64,000 nucleotides of DNA, from NCBI RefSeq assembly GCF_905147365.1, contig NC_056423.1, forward strand, positions 4,754,501 to 4,818,500, in the 5' to 3' direction. Position 1 is the first letter of the stretch, and each line of letters opens with the position of its first letter. The notes under the pieces were generated by a model, which was not told the origin of the DNA, searched no databases, and worked only from the letters and a program-made list of their open reading frames with translations. The translations under genes and the position numbers were made by a program. Of the stretch, positions 1 through 12,300 are shown piece by piece. Source of the stretch: Aricia agestis. Lineage: Eukaryota; Arthropoda; Insecta; Lepidoptera; Lycaenidae.

Positions 1-703
1 AAGGTTTACATTGTCTACATGCAACCTTTGCCCTTTGATATTAGATTTAGCTGCGTAATTAGGAAATAATTCCTAATAGTACTTCCATGTTTCAATTCTA
101 GAGAATGAAGGTTAAATTACCTAAATAAACTACTGAAACTTTTTCATAGATAACAAGTTGATGGGCATCAACTCCGATGCGCAGCTGGATTTGCTTACCG
201 CGTGTGAGCCGTAAATATTTCCGGGACAAAAAGTATCCTATGTCCTTTCCCGGTACTCAAAGTATCTCCATACAAAATGTCATCGAAATCGGTTTAGCGG
301 TATACACGTGAAGATGTATACCACTAAGAAAAAGCGCAAGGAAATAATATCTAATATTATAAATATCAAGGAGTACCTACCTATCTGTCAGCCTGTTTCA
401 CGCTAAAACTGCTGAACCGATTTAGTTTTTTTGATGAAAATTAGTTCGGTGATAACTGATAAGAGTCACGGTCAAGGACAAGTTGTGTTCATCAAACTGC
501 AGGTCTTTAGAAATAAAACGAATAATTCCAAACAAATTTTATCTTTATTCAAGTAAGATACATAATTGACGATATAAACAATAAAAAACAGTTTAGGACA
601 TCTGAAGAACAGGCGTTAAGGCAAATACTATTTCAGTCTATAAATTTTCTTTCAATTAAGTAAGGATAGGATTTTAGTAATAGGGGTATATATAAATTCA
701 ATG
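1..703. other. AT-rich intergenic sequence with repeat fragments
   Basis: No coding region is seen. A diverged piece of repeat family B lies at about 178-335, recognised by 'ccgggacaaaaagtatccta' followed by 'ctcaaagtatctccatac'. Fragments resembling family I ('ctgaaccgattt') lie near 386-470. Confidence 0.5.
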
Positions 704-881
704 TAAAGGTGGCTTCCGATCCTTGCTACAAGCGATCGCGACCGACAAAAAAATCAGATAAATTCTCACTTTTTAACACAGGTTTCGTTTTCTACCGACA
801 TTGGTTTAGCGACCAGAAGCATTTTATTTGAATTTCTGTCGGTCGCGGTCGCGGTCGGATTTGATCGGAACGGTACCTTAA
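704..881. repeat. foldback element related to the one at 5.1 kb
   Basis: The left end 'aaggtggcttccgatc' and the right end (reverse complement 'aaggtaccgttccgatc') are inverted copies. Inside them 'gcgatcgcgaccgacaaaaa' pairs with 'ctgtcggtcgcggtcg'. The terminal motif matches 'aaggtgccgttccgatc' in the foldback at 5097-5560, so both probably belong to one family. No coding capacity. Confidence 0.55.
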
Positions 882-1396
882 GATCCGTGTCACAGGACAT
901 GCGAAGATATAGATATGAACACGCTATAACTGATATTCAGTTCAGTCAGATTTGGGCCGAAGCTAAAAGTAGCCTATGATACTTTCACAAGCTGTACATT
1001 TTATAATGGACAAATTATAATATATATAATAATATGATTGTATATTCCAATTTTGTTTTTTTTTTATTTGATATAAAAACTTCAATCCAGTCCAAGTCAA
1101 ACAACTTTTGCAGTTTTAGCTTATCGGAATGCTTCAACGTTTGTTGAAGATTTCATAGCAATGCCATTTTAATTGTTCTAATCAAGACTTAATCGAAACC
1201 TTAATATCAAAGATATTATAATTTTGAATTAAAATAGTAGAATTGAAATAAGTAGATACATAACCCGCCTTCATATATTTTGTTGTGATCAAAAACTTAA
1301 TGGCACAGTTCTTATATTTTTTTAATTGTATACATATATAAGTATTATAATTATTATATTTTGAATTCTATATAAGTATCTTAAGCTACTCTTAGC

Positions 1397-1756
1397 GTCT
1401 ATACACACAAGGCTGAAAATACGCGGCATTATTACGCCTGCAATGTTCTACGCATACCATAAGCGCGCGTTCAGAAGTGCGCGTTTTCTGCGCGTTTTTT
1501 GCTCGCGCGGATTCATCACATATGAAATTGCTATGAATGATGAATCCGCGCGAGCAGAAAACGCGCACGACTGAACGCGCGCTAACGCGACGCCACACAC
1601 CATGCCGTAATTACGTCGCGTTATATGCACATAATAATAATATATTATATAACGCGACGTAATTACGGCATGGTGTGTCATCAGTAATTTAAAATACATT
1701 GCAGGCGTAATCACGCTGAACTTCAGCCGCGTATTTTCAGCCTAGTGTGTTTAGAC
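1397..1756. mobile_element. multi-hairpin MITE with 31-bp terminal inverted repeats
   Basis: The ends are inverted: left GTCTATACACACAAGGCTGA and right, reverse-complemented, GTCTAAACACACTAGGCTGA, continuing with the same 'aaatacgcggc'. Two large internal hairpins lie between them. One has arms at about 1463-1510 and 1540-1582, rich in gcgcg and gctcgcgcgg. The other has arms at about 1596-1625 and 1648-1679, containing 'ccgtaattacgtcgcg'. No open reading frame makes sense as a transposase, so this is a non-autonomous element. I could not identify a target-site duplication. Confidence 0.75.
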
Positions 1757-2479
1757 ACTTAAAATGACGACGCTACTCACTAAAGACATTATTATTTAAT
1801 ATTATAAGATCATACAATTCGGATGAAGTAGATTTAAGACTTCGTCAATATTTGATATAAATATTAAGCTGGGGTATTGAAAACAATTTCATAAGAACAA
1901 TATTTAAAGCTCATATAGGCTAGTAATCACTATTCCTAATCTAACATTGACTTATAGTATTGACAGAGGTATAACAGTGATGAAAATAAAACATCCCTTA
2001 AACAAGGCACATTTTTCACACTACTAACCTAACTTGACAGATGAAGTATGGAGAATCTGTCAAAAAAGTTGTGAATAGCCTATTCGGCACTTTATCAGAA
2101 AGTGTTGAAACAGGCCTTTGTGTAATATTGCGAGATATAAGTTATTAGTTTTTTGTTTTCATACCATTACCAAAATTGTATTTATTTTATTTGTATAATT
2201 AGCGGTTTAAAATCACACGTAGTTCATTGAAAGCCTAGAAATAGGTATCTAGTCAAAACTCTAAATTCAGTGAAATAGTTATTTTTTTATTATTGGAACA
2301 TAATCATAAATACGTATTTATACTTATGCATATACATATAAATATATATGCATAAGTATATATATATAAAAAGCAGATTTTGTGATTTTTTTTTCCGGTT
2401 CATTAATTGTTTTAAATGTTAACGTTATCTTGTGTCATTTGTCAAAAGTTGTTTTTCTTAGAATCTTATAAGTGAAAAC
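1757..2479. other. AT-rich intergenic sequence
   Basis: No gene is seen. It holds a family T foldback copy (2003-2117), an alternating tatata/tacata stretch near 2320-2370, and the left 8-bp duplication 'gtgaaaac' (2472-2479) of the large element that follows. Confidence 0.6.
2003..2117. mobile_element. family T palindromic MITE, copy 1 (left end decayed)
   Basis: The right end reads 'cggcactttatcagaaagtg' then 'ttgaaacaggcc', the reverse complement of the family's left end GGCCTGTTTCACCACTT. The centre carries 'cttgacagatgaagta' and 'gaatctgtcaaaaaa', shared with copies at 34569, 50884 and 63234. The left end is degraded. Confidence 0.65.
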
Positions 2480-2839
2480 CATGGACATAAAAAAAATACG
2501 GACGTAACCTTCTTATAATCACGAGTGAAGCCTAGTTATGGCCGCCCGTGTAGGACGTGTGCGTGATATGAGGGTTGCCATATAAATCATAAATTTCCCT
2601 ACTTTTTAAATTTTGTAAACTCATACAAGTTAAATGTATTTTTTATACTTAAACATATTTTTATGTTTTTTTCGCTTCAGAAATGTAAGCGGTTGTTAAA
2701 GATGTCATAATGAAAAAAATATTTTTATGACACTATAGATAGAAAAAAAACACATGTTACGTACAGAGAAGTATATTATTTACATAACATTATTAGTAAT
2801 AATGATTATGTACAAACATTTACAATAATAAAATTATTA

Positions 2840-2950
2840 CTAGCTATTTGACCGAGCTTTGCTCGGTATTCGATAAAACACGAATAAAATGACATTTTCT
2901 AAAAATAATTCCTAGCTAGATAGATTTATCGCCCCCGAAACCTATATACG
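2840..2950 (-). mobile_element. Helitron-like terminal fragment
   Basis: Read on the minus strand, a 7-bp-stem hairpin ACCGAGC-AAA-GCTCGGT (2851-2867) is followed a few bases later by CTAG (2840-2843) and then T. This arrangement resembles Helitron 3' ends (a hairpin shortly before CTRR). Sequence next to it ('cctagctaga', 'tttatcgcccccgaaacc') is shared, in the other orientation, with 28237-28482. The class assignment is inference. Confidence 0.5.
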
Positions 2951-3227
2951 AAACCTGTATACGAAAAGATATAAGATACTTATGTCCCGTAACCCGTTTC
3001 ATCAAACAATCAAGTAATGTTAAATAAATAATGGCTTGTTAAATCAGTTAACGGCCTGTTAGAGCTATCGAGAGTTCTACCATGCGCTAACGTCAAATCA
3101 AATCATCTAACATGGTGTTAAATTTATTCCTGGTCTAGAGTTCCATTCAATATTTTCATTCCTACTAGGTCTCAATGACGCTCGGGTGACTACACCAATA
3201 GCACCTTTCCTCCCCTACTACTGAAGG

Positions 3228-3512
3228 AAATCTAAGACAACAATTTTATCTATGGACGCTTACGCCACGTCAGTCTAACCCCGTGCTAAGTACCTGAAGG
3301 ACTTGTGTTACGGGTACCAGACAACGGAAATATATTTAATACTGTTATACTATACATATATTTAAGATTTTTATTATATGATACACATATTTAATACACA
3401 CCCATGACCCAGGAACTTTGAAAACTTATTGTTCCGTCGGCAGGATTCGAACCCGCAACCCCCGGCTTGAGCTACCGACAGCCCACCCAATGAGCCACAG
3501 AGGTCGTCAAAC
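3228..3512 (-). mobile_element. tRNA-derived SINE, reversed
   Basis: On the minus strand the head has an A-box-like 'tggctcattgggt' (3485-3498) and a B-box 'ggttcgaatcc' (3443-3453) at tRNA-like spacing. A tail of about 200 bp follows, containing 'cccgtaacacaagtcctt' and 'acttagcacggggtt', which I recognise as common in lepidopteran SINEs. It is not a functional tRNA: the acceptor stem does not pair and no CCA-adjacent end is seen. Confidence 0.7.
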
Positions 3513-3546
3513 AACAATTATATCCACTTTTGTAAATTAAGAAATT

Positions 3547-3960
3547 AATAGGGGTGTAGACCATTTTTAGGAAATATATTTATTTTACAGATGTACCATC
3601 AAGGAAGTTGATTGCTATGCAATTGACAGACCAACGTTATTTGGTCGAATACTTATGTCAATTCAATGTTAATTGTGATCTGTCGGCTGGGTTTGACGTA
3701 ACGCAACCAAACTACTTATGTCCCCGATTTGCATAGGAATCAACTTCTCTGATAGTACATAAGTATTTTGTTACACCTAAAAATATGTAAGTATAAAAAA
3801 TAAATACACTCTTATTTCAATTTAAAAAATCACTTATTAAATATAAAAAATATTATAAAGTTATTAAGTAAAATATGTCCATTTTCGGTAATTCTATAAC
3901 ACAAACTCTCAAAAAAACAATAATTTGTATTAGATTTCGTTTACTGTCTACACCCCTATT
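3547..3960. mobile_element. 414-bp TIR element containing a second MITE
   Basis: The termini are perfect 15-bp inverted repeats, AATAGGGGTGTAGAC and GTCTACACCCCTATT. A possible 3-bp duplication 'att' flanks them. The family H element at 3593-3758 lies inside. The whole lies within the 2480-4445 element, giving three nested layers. Confidence 0.65.
3593..3758. mobile_element. family H MITE, copy 1
   Basis: The ends TACCATCAAGGAAGTTGAT and (reversed) TACTATCAGAGAAGTTGAT are inverted. The interior 'ggctgggtttgacgtaacg' recurs in copies at 38045 and, more diverged, at 6955, 12851 and 31546. Non-coding. Confidence 0.75.
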
Positions 3961-4445
3961 ATTGTATTCCTGCCTAATTACTGGTCAATAGTATGCTAAA
4001 TACTTACATGACACTAATAAAAGACAATAAAATTAATTATTTGATTATTTAAAAATAATTTAAAATTTTCCCCGGTTTGGGGAAAATTTCCCCACTTTGT
4101 TATGGACATTACTGACCTGTTGAAGTTGAATTAATATTTACATTATTTTATCAAAATACTTTAAAAATATGTTATCTTACCTATGAAATATTATTCCTTG
4201 ATGTTTTTTGTGTAAGGTTGTATTGTTCTTGCACCATTTTACAACACAAGATGGCATATTTATTTTTATTTATGAATGACAAAGACGTGTCACCGCGATG
4301 CAGTCTAATTGCGTAATGGCGGTACGATCGGCTTATTACAGTGCGAGTGCGTGTGCAAGATGTGTACGTATGATCGCCTGGGCTTATTAAGGGTGCTTCA
4401 CTCATTTCTTAATGGCGATCCGTCCGTATTTTTTTTACGTCCGTG

Positions 4446-5096
4446 GTGAAAACATGTAAATGGTCTATTTTTATATTCCTAGAAGTTTTTTATATGTAAT
4501 TATTGTACTGTTTGTTTTCCTTTTTTATAAAAATAATAATAATAATAATATTGGTGAAAAATGTACCTCGTCTAGGTATCACATTACCAATTCGTTGCTT
4601 CGCTGGATATACTTTTGAAGCAATTATGACACAGTAAAATTATATTTACAACAATAAATACAGGTATACTTCATAAGATTAGGTACTTTATTAGTCATTA
4701 CCACTACAATTGACGTACTATGTGCAAAAACCTTAGAAACTCATAAAATAAATAAATAAAAATGGTCATCACTTAAAAATGTACTAAATAAAATTGGGCA
4801 TATAAAAAAACGAACTAATACTAAAACGCATTTTGATTCGTTTTAAATCTGTGCTTCGTCTACTTACAATTGAATAACATGGCATCGTCGTATAACACAG
4901 AAGGCTACTTCTAACTTATATCTACATATAACAAGGCCCTTTATATAGAAGACTTCATATTTACGAAATTGATTATGCATTCTACCTATACGTAAACATT
5001 TAAAACAGCGGGAATGTACAATTGAGCATCAAACAAAACGAAGCGATATTTTGATATATCATGATGTTCCAAATAGGACAGTCTATATCAGTAGTG
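4446..5096. other. intergenic sequence with an AAT microsatellite
   Basis: No gene is seen. It begins with the right 8-bp duplication of the preceding element. A short (aat)n run lies at about 4527-4551. The rest is unremarkable AT-rich DNA. Confidence 0.6.
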
Positions 5097-5560
5097 CTAG
5101 CACGGCGACCAGCGGAAATGCGAAAGTATGGACAAACTGTGGAAATAAACCTAAGGTGCCGTTCCGATCTTTTTTCACGGTAGCACGGCGACCAGCGGAA
5201 ATGCGAAAGTATGGACAAACTGTGGAAATAAACCTAAGGTGCCGTTCCGATCTTTTTTCGTTCCGAAAAATTCAATTAAAATGCCACTTTATGACAGACT
5301 ATAGTCACAAACTGTGGAGATAAACTTAAGGTGCCGTTCCGATCTTTTTTAGTTCCGAATAATTCAATTAAAAAGCCACTTTATGACAGACTATAGTTCT
5401 AAAAATTCAAATAATATCCTACATTATTACATATACTATAGTGTGTCATAAAGTGGCATTTTAATTGAATTTTTCGGAACGAAAAAAGATCGGAACGGCA
5501 CCTTAGGTTTATTTCCACAGTTTGTCCATACTTTCGCATTTCCGCTGGTCGCCGTGCTAC
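5097..5560. repeat. foldback element with a triplicated left arm
   Basis: The right arm (about 5436-5560) reads outward as the inverse of the left: 'gtagcacggcgaccagcgg', 'gaaagtatggacaaactgtg', 'aaggtgccgttccgatc', then a poly-T run and 'ttcaattaaaatgccac'. The left arm holds these blocks in tandem: 'acaaactgtgg' starts at 5132, 5215 and 5307. Two near-identical units of 83 bp are followed by one shortened unit. Only one copy is present on the right. Confidence 0.8.
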
Positions 5561-6264
5561 CGCTACAGGAAGTGTTAATAGGGTTACAAGAAAATCAACA
5601 CCCTTATTTCTATTATAAGTTGTACCTAGATAGGTATATTATGTCATATTCATCGAAATACTATCGTGTTTCGAATGTCAAAGTGATAGCAATGCATTAA
5701 TACATTTAATTCACAACATACAAAGCTAAATTGTATTTTAGGCAGCAGTGTATGTTTATGTAAAATTCTACTAAGTACCTTTAAATAGGTAGGTTTCTTT
5801 AACTATGGCAGGTTGGAAATATTATAAGATTATAACGAATTTAAATTATAATCATAATATTTTATCTATGTTACTATAATACTATAAATTAATTTTTGAT
5901 GTTGCTCATTTCTTCAACAAAATTTTCGATGAAGTAAGTTTTGATACGGATACTGTATCAAAAGAACATTAAAACACTAAATGTTCATCCTTTGGATATG
6001 TATCATTTTTAAATTTGATATCATCCTTTAAGACACCCAAAAAGATAAATTATAGCATCGCACAGCTTTCATTGGTTTCAGTGCTTAATATTCTTTATCC
6101 AAAATTCAATTGTTGAATAAAATCCAACAAAAATTCGAGGTAAGTTTTTCAGTTATAATCGACAAATATGCAAACGAAATAATTTGCTTACAGTCCAATT
6201 TAAGCGCCAACGGCGATTTAAATTCCACTCGAACTAAAATATGCATTTTTTTCAACAACCGGAT
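5561..6264. other. 3' flank and probable 3' UTR of the kmr-like gene
   Basis: No repeat or coding region is recognised. It lies immediately downstream, on the minus strand, of the stop codon at 6265-6267 and should carry the 3' UTR. The minus-strand hexamer ATTAAA at 5705-5710 is one possible poly(A) signal; AT-richness makes chance matches likely. Confidence 0.35.
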
Positions 6265-6374
6265 TTACGTAAAGAAGTTTTCTCTCTGCTGGTAGATCGG
6301 CAGTTCGACTTCGGGCGACCGGTCCTCGTAGTCGCAGTCGTTGTCGCGCAGCGGTAGTTCTTCTAGCGCTTTAA
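6265..6374 (-). CDS. kmr: kmr-like terminal exon u with stop
   Basis: Acceptor gttttcttcag/TT follows exon t in phase. It encodes 'VKALEELPLRDNDCDYEDRS' and 'PEVELPIYQQRENFFT' and stops at TAA (6265-6267). It is too short to detect as an isolated frame; support comes from the splice site, the phase, the high GC relative to the surroundings, and the acidic sequence. Confidence 0.8.
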
Positions 6375-9300
6375 CTGAAGAAAACAACCCATTACTACCT
6401 CGAAGACACTTGACAGAAAAAAAACTTGACGAAAAAAAAATACGTGTGGCACTCGGGGACTGCCGCGGTAAAGCTATTGCATAGCATTTTTTTAATCAAC
6501 TTATACAAAATAATTCTCATACGTCTAAGTAATAGACAAGCAATTTCTGCGCCGATAAGAGTATAGGTTCTGTTAGGTTTTCTCGCCACGCTCAAAACCC
6601 GCGATAAAATCAATGCAATAGCTTAAAAAACGGAAAAAAATAAACGAAAAACTACTCACAACAAAATGCAAAAACGAAACCATGCTGCAGTAGAACACCT
6701 TATATAATTAGCGAATGTGAACTAAATGTAAGTGCGTTAGGTGCTAGCCGCTCCGCCGTCAGTGTTGGTTCCTGCAAGACACGACAGTAAGCTAATGTTA
6801 TGGCTGACACACGTGGCGTTAGTTACATACATGTAGACGTGGTCTGTCTGAATGTGTAGTCTGCGAGTCAGCAATCGTGCGGCCATAATTAGATGATATA
6901 GGGACTAGGGTTTGTGATTTACACTTTAAATCACAAACCCTAGTCCCTATATCCCTATCAGAGAAATTGGTTCATGAACAAATGGTGGACGTACATAATT
7001 TAGTCGGCTTTCAAGCTCAGCTCATAACGATTAACATGAACTTGACACAACCCGACCAAACTACGTAGATCCGTTGTCTACTTTTGAATAAATTTCTCAG
7101 CTGGTTCATCACATATTTGAATGAACTGATCCTTTATGAGGAATAGGTTAAACAGATTATACCAAATTTAGAAAAGCAATAAGAAGGACGCACGATTGCT
7201 TTCTCAATCCTCGGGCGAATGACGAGTCATTTCATTCTCTATATGCCGCTCTCAGAGATACTTAATAATTACTTTAATACGATGTTGATTTTAACATAAA
7301 ATCTATAAATATTATTCAGTTAAGTTATCATTGAATGCCTCTGAATGCGGCAATCAGTCTATTATCATGGTTCTCCAAACAAGAAGATGTCATCTAAAAC
7401 TCAAATCATTTTCAATTTTTTTTTATCGGAAAGTCTAATTTTATATACTTTTATTGTATTTTCATTATGTAATGGCATAATGACACCACCTTGTCCTAGA
7501 AGATTATGTCTGGCGCAGCACTCCATGCACAAACACAAATTTTTGTGGAACTATCAAGAATATTCTAAACGAAGGTTACATGTAATTAAAATGTAGTTAT
7601 CTGCATTCAATGTCTCTAAGTGCGGCTGTAAATTTTTGTAAAATTGATTTTGCTCTAAACGTAAACAATATTCATAGATGCGATAATAAATTATGATGCT
7701 ACCATTGTAAATGTATTATCAACCACGCAAAAAAAGAACTACTTATAATAACAAATTTATCAAGGATTTGTTCGGGTTCCAATTTTGTTTTCATTTAGAT
7801 CAATGAACTAAAACATATATCAATGTTATATGACATGTAAATATAGTAACGATTGCATAATACTTGATAGTCCACATCACAAAAAGTACAAAAACAAAAT
7901 GATTAATAATAAATAAAAACCAACTTTAAACTAGCTTCATCGAAAACATAGTACGTGGTACGTTAAATTGTGATTATTGGAAATTTAAAATAAAATATTA
8001 CTAATATAAATAAGAACTAACAATTTAACAGTAAACAGTTTTAAAGCCAATTCAGAAAAATCTAGAAAAGTCGCGCATCAACAAATTAAGACTAGAAATA
8101 TAATAATCTAGAATAACAATTTGAGGAGGTTTGAATGACGTGACTGGGTCACGGATAGTGGTATTTCCAAGCAAATATTTAAATGATCTAGTCCAACTGA
8201 TATCTGTCCCGCATAAACCGAAAAAAACAATTCAGTAACAATTGAAAACAATGCGAAAATTGTACTTTCTGTACATTCTTCATTAGCGATAGGGTAATGC
8301 TGATTGACTTTGCATACTATTATTATTAATATTGTTTCACTAGCTCTAGTCATTTAAGTTTACTGCAGCCACTTCAAATATTTCATTTAATACCAATATT
8401 TTAGCTCCAAAAATAGGTCCACAAAGTATGATATATAATAAAAGACTAAACTTTAAAATTTTCATGAGCGTGTTTGCCTTCTTCGTTTCTATCTTATCAG
8501 ATTCAAATTCTGTTGGAATACAACCTTTTGTATTACGCCAAAAAATATTTTATTCGTCACTCTGGCGTTTTCTTTTCCATTAAAAAAGTCGTTTCCTAAT
8601 ATAATTTGGATCTGACAAATCCTACGCATTACATACAATTGAACATACCACACAAAACCAGCTTAACCATACAAAGCGGGATCTCACCAGCTATAATTTT
8701 GCTCATCTCGGTGACCTGCTTCGCTAATATCTGGTTCATCTGCAGCAAATGTTCCCTTTGCTTCTTCTCTTCGCTGTCCGGGCTCTAACATAACCAAGCA
8801 CACATATAACTGTGCCATTATATACAGCCAACATTCGAAGCGTAAGCTTATGTTTGCAGATGTTTTTAAAAACTTTAAAATATTTTTAACTAAAATTTTA
8901 CTCAGAACTAGAAAATAAAAAACGATCGTGAATAAAATAGTAGAACAGGAAATAAGAGAATAGCAATTCGTCAATTAGAAAATAAAAAATAAATAATGAT
9001 AATAATAAGAAATCATGAATTACATAAAGAGAAAATGAAAAGCCCCTGAGGACAGTTTTAACTAAATCATTTTGAAACAAAGTAAATCGAACATAATAAC
9101 TAGACAAAAATTACTGCGTATATTTGTAAAGAAATAGACATCTGCAAACATAACACTACAATCAACGATATAATTTAATAACTAAACCAGGCTTAAATCT
9201 GGCATTAATAATGATAATGATGAAGAATGCGACATGCATATATATGATCAAGATACTGATGATGCAAATCTACAGAATAATATGAAAATGCACGACTTGT

Positions 9301-12300
9301 AAACCAAAAGTTTTGATCACCTTATTCTCAAATAAATTAATTAACGGCCGTTCCCAATATTTGATCTATCTCTGGTTTTGCCCTACTAGAGATAGGAATA
9401 GCTCAGATTAGACATTAGAGACTATATTTTATGTCAATTTTGAGCTATTCCTATCTCTAGTAGGGCAAAACCAGAGACAGATCAAATATTGGGAACGGAC
9501 GTTAAACAAATGCAAGTCATTTATATGAACCTGCAGATACATTTTTATTTTTTTTATAGATTATTGTTTATTATTAAAAAAAATGGTTCATAGTTACATA
9601 TAAAACTTCCTGGCAGCACATGGGCAAAAGATTTTAAAAGCTAAAATGGATGACAGTGTATAATTATGATAAAGAACAATGAACTGCTTATGACGAGTAT
9701 GAATGACTTTTAAAAGCCCTACAAGAATTATTCACAGAAATAAATTGAGGAAATGAATATAGAAGGGATATTATGGTTAGCAGAATAATTTTTCAAAGGC
9801 AAGAATGATTTGTGTGAAATATAACAAATTCTGTAATGGTTAGTGAAAAAATTTTGATTAATAATAAACAGATTGATTTGAAGTAGAATAATTCTAGAAG
9901 AATTCTACTAACCTTGGTGTTATTAGGATCTGCAGAGGTGCTGGTTAGCATCTTCTTGATCGATTCCACTTTCTCTTGGCGCTTCTGTTGCTCTTCTGGC
10001 GACAATTCTGGAGGCTATAAAAATATGAACATAGTTTCATTTAATTCATGCTGATATTTGATTTTCTATATAATATTATTATTTTAGGCCTTATATTATA
10101 ATTACTACATGTAGACGTAATGTCTGTTACATAAATTTTAAGTCGAGGTAGATATAAAGAGAACTATCAAAGTATTCTCGAATTTTAACACTTACGCGGG
10201 CATTTCTGTAAAACAGGCTATTTACCCATATCCTATTCTCTAGATTTATTTCGCAAAAACTTTCATTTTATTTAGACGTGAGAGAGCCATGCTTCGGCCC
10301 GAATGGGCCGGCTTGACCGGAGAAATACCACGTTCTCACAGAAAACCGGCGTGAAACAGCGCTTGCGCTGTGTTTCGCTGAGTGAGTGAGTTTACTGGAG
10401 GCCTAATCCCCTACCCTATTCCCTTCACTTCCCATCCCTACCCTCCCCTATTACCCTGTTCTCTCTTAAAAGGCCGGCAACGCACCTCTTCTGATGCTGC
10501 GGGTGTCCATGGGAGACGGAAGTTGCTTTCCATCAGGTGACCCGTTTGCTCGTTTGCCCCTTTATTTCATAAAAAAAAAACTTCTCCATCCGGTCGAGGG
10601 ACCGGGCTATAATGTCTATAATGTCTCCTACCTTCTCGGGTATATACCGCTCCGGGATCAGTATCTTCTGCGGCGCGGCGAGCAGGCGGTCGATGGAGTC
10701 AGGTGCAGGGAGGCGCGCGCCGCACGCTGACCGCACCACGTCGGGCGCAGCACCGCGGACGACGCGTTCCATATCTGCGTCGTCGAGGGATCGAGCTCCC
10801 GAGACCTTTGGAATAAGAACAGTTGTATTGAATACTTTGCAAATCTTCATATTGAGTATCATTAGCCACCCAAGCTAATCTAGTCTCAATTTCAAATCTC
10901 AAAAAGATTAATGGTTAAGTGGCACAATCCTTCTACCTGTAGCAGCAAAAAGTTGCAGTGAGTTGGTAAATTGTGGATTCAATATTGTATCGTTAAAATA
11001 TATTTTTGAATACTTTCAATATAATATAAAATTTCACTAAAATATCAAAATTATACTCACATCTTGACCATACGCATCTTTGGGTAGTTCATTCAGCATC
11101 TTAGCGCTAAGATGGTGGGGCGCTGTGTAATGCCTCCTCTTCTCTTTGGGCACCTGCCTTCTATGCAGCGATCCATTCTTGGGTACATCCCCAGACACCT
11201 CTGTAATGATCTGCTTAGCAGCCTCACTCTTGAATATCGGAGACAGCTCCATATTAGATCGTGTCAAACTGACGATGCTTGAGGTCTTGGACAGTGGATC
11301 ATTCGTCAGTGTTCTAGAACTATCGGTGGGACTCTTCAAATACTGCGTGGACATTGACATTCGGTCATATGGCGATCTATCGTAGTTCTTATTGTAGCTG
11401 CTACTGAGGGACGATATATCTTTGGAATAGTCGTAGCTGGATAGGGAAGGGCTCGAAGGGTACTTCGGGCTTTGTTCCATACCCTTATCCCTTCCGTAGG
11501 CATCTACCCCTTTAGAGTAGTACTCCTCGAATTTGCCGTAATCGGTGCGTGGGACTGATGATGCTCTGTAGTTGTTGACTGGCTGGACCAGCTCTTCCTC
11601 GAGGAATTGGTCTAAATTGGCTGTGAGATTAGATGACCAGTCCGACATTGGTTGCAAGGAACGTTCCCTATCCCTCTGTCGTCGTTCACTCTCTCTCTTC
11701 ACGATGCGAACAGTTTTGATTTCTTGCTTCTCAACGTTAGACAGATTACCTGTGAAAGTAATTTTATGATCTTAATTATCTTTATAGATTTAATCATATT
11801 ATTATCTACCAGTTCTTTTACCTGGAAAGTGTTTCTTGTGGCACACATTTTTTAAGACATAGGATAGTACCATCATAGTATCATAGTACCATCATAGTAT
11901 CATAGTACCATCATTAAAAATGTGAATCAAAATGATCTAACAGACATTTTATAGATCTGTACTCACCAAAAACAGTGTGGTGCATATCTTCACTACTCAA
12001 TGGAGATGTGACGTCAATAGGTGGAGCTCTTGTATCCACATACAGTGGCGTACTAACGCTAGTATGTTCATACGTCTGTGACGGAGCGTAGTCGTAATCC
12101 AGTTGCCCATGGTCAATAGTGTGACCAGTGTCTAGATTTGTTTCTGACCAAGAAGAGAAGGAGCGACGCTTGCCTGGAAAAATAATTTTATTATTACTCT
12201 AGGACTTAGGTAGTTCTATCGTATTTATTATAACATCATCAGGTAAAAAAGCCTGATTTGTACGGGTAGTCAGTATCCTGGCCCCCTGTTCCAAAATCCA

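Larger units (their letters stand above)
2480..4445. mobile_element. 1,966-bp TIR element with 8-bp target duplication
   Basis: The left end CATGGACATAAAAAAAATAC and the right end (reverse complement CACGGACGTAAAAAAAATAC) are inverted repeats of at least 25 bp with two mismatches. The element is flanked on both sides by the direct repeat 'gtgaaaac' (2472-2479 and 4446-4453). An 8-bp duplication is typical of the hAT and P superfamilies; which of these is not determined. No transposase reading frame survives. The interior holds a Helitron-like end, a reversed tRNA-SINE, and a TIR element with another inside it. Confidence 0.75.
6375..8687. other. last intron of the kmr-like gene
   Basis: About 2.3 kb. 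It contains a perfect palindrome (6895-6953) and a decayed family H MITE (6955-7103). From 7110 to 8687 it is AT-rich with no feature I can name. Confidence 0.7.

Noticed and set aside
1392..1714. two minus-strand frames of 68 and 88 residues
   Set aside because: They lie wholly within the multi-hairpin MITE and mirror each other because of its inverted repeats.
10494..10730. 78-residue plus-strand frame
   Set aside because: Its first part recurs in the family A copy at 34417, so it is repeat sequence; the rest is antisense to exon r.
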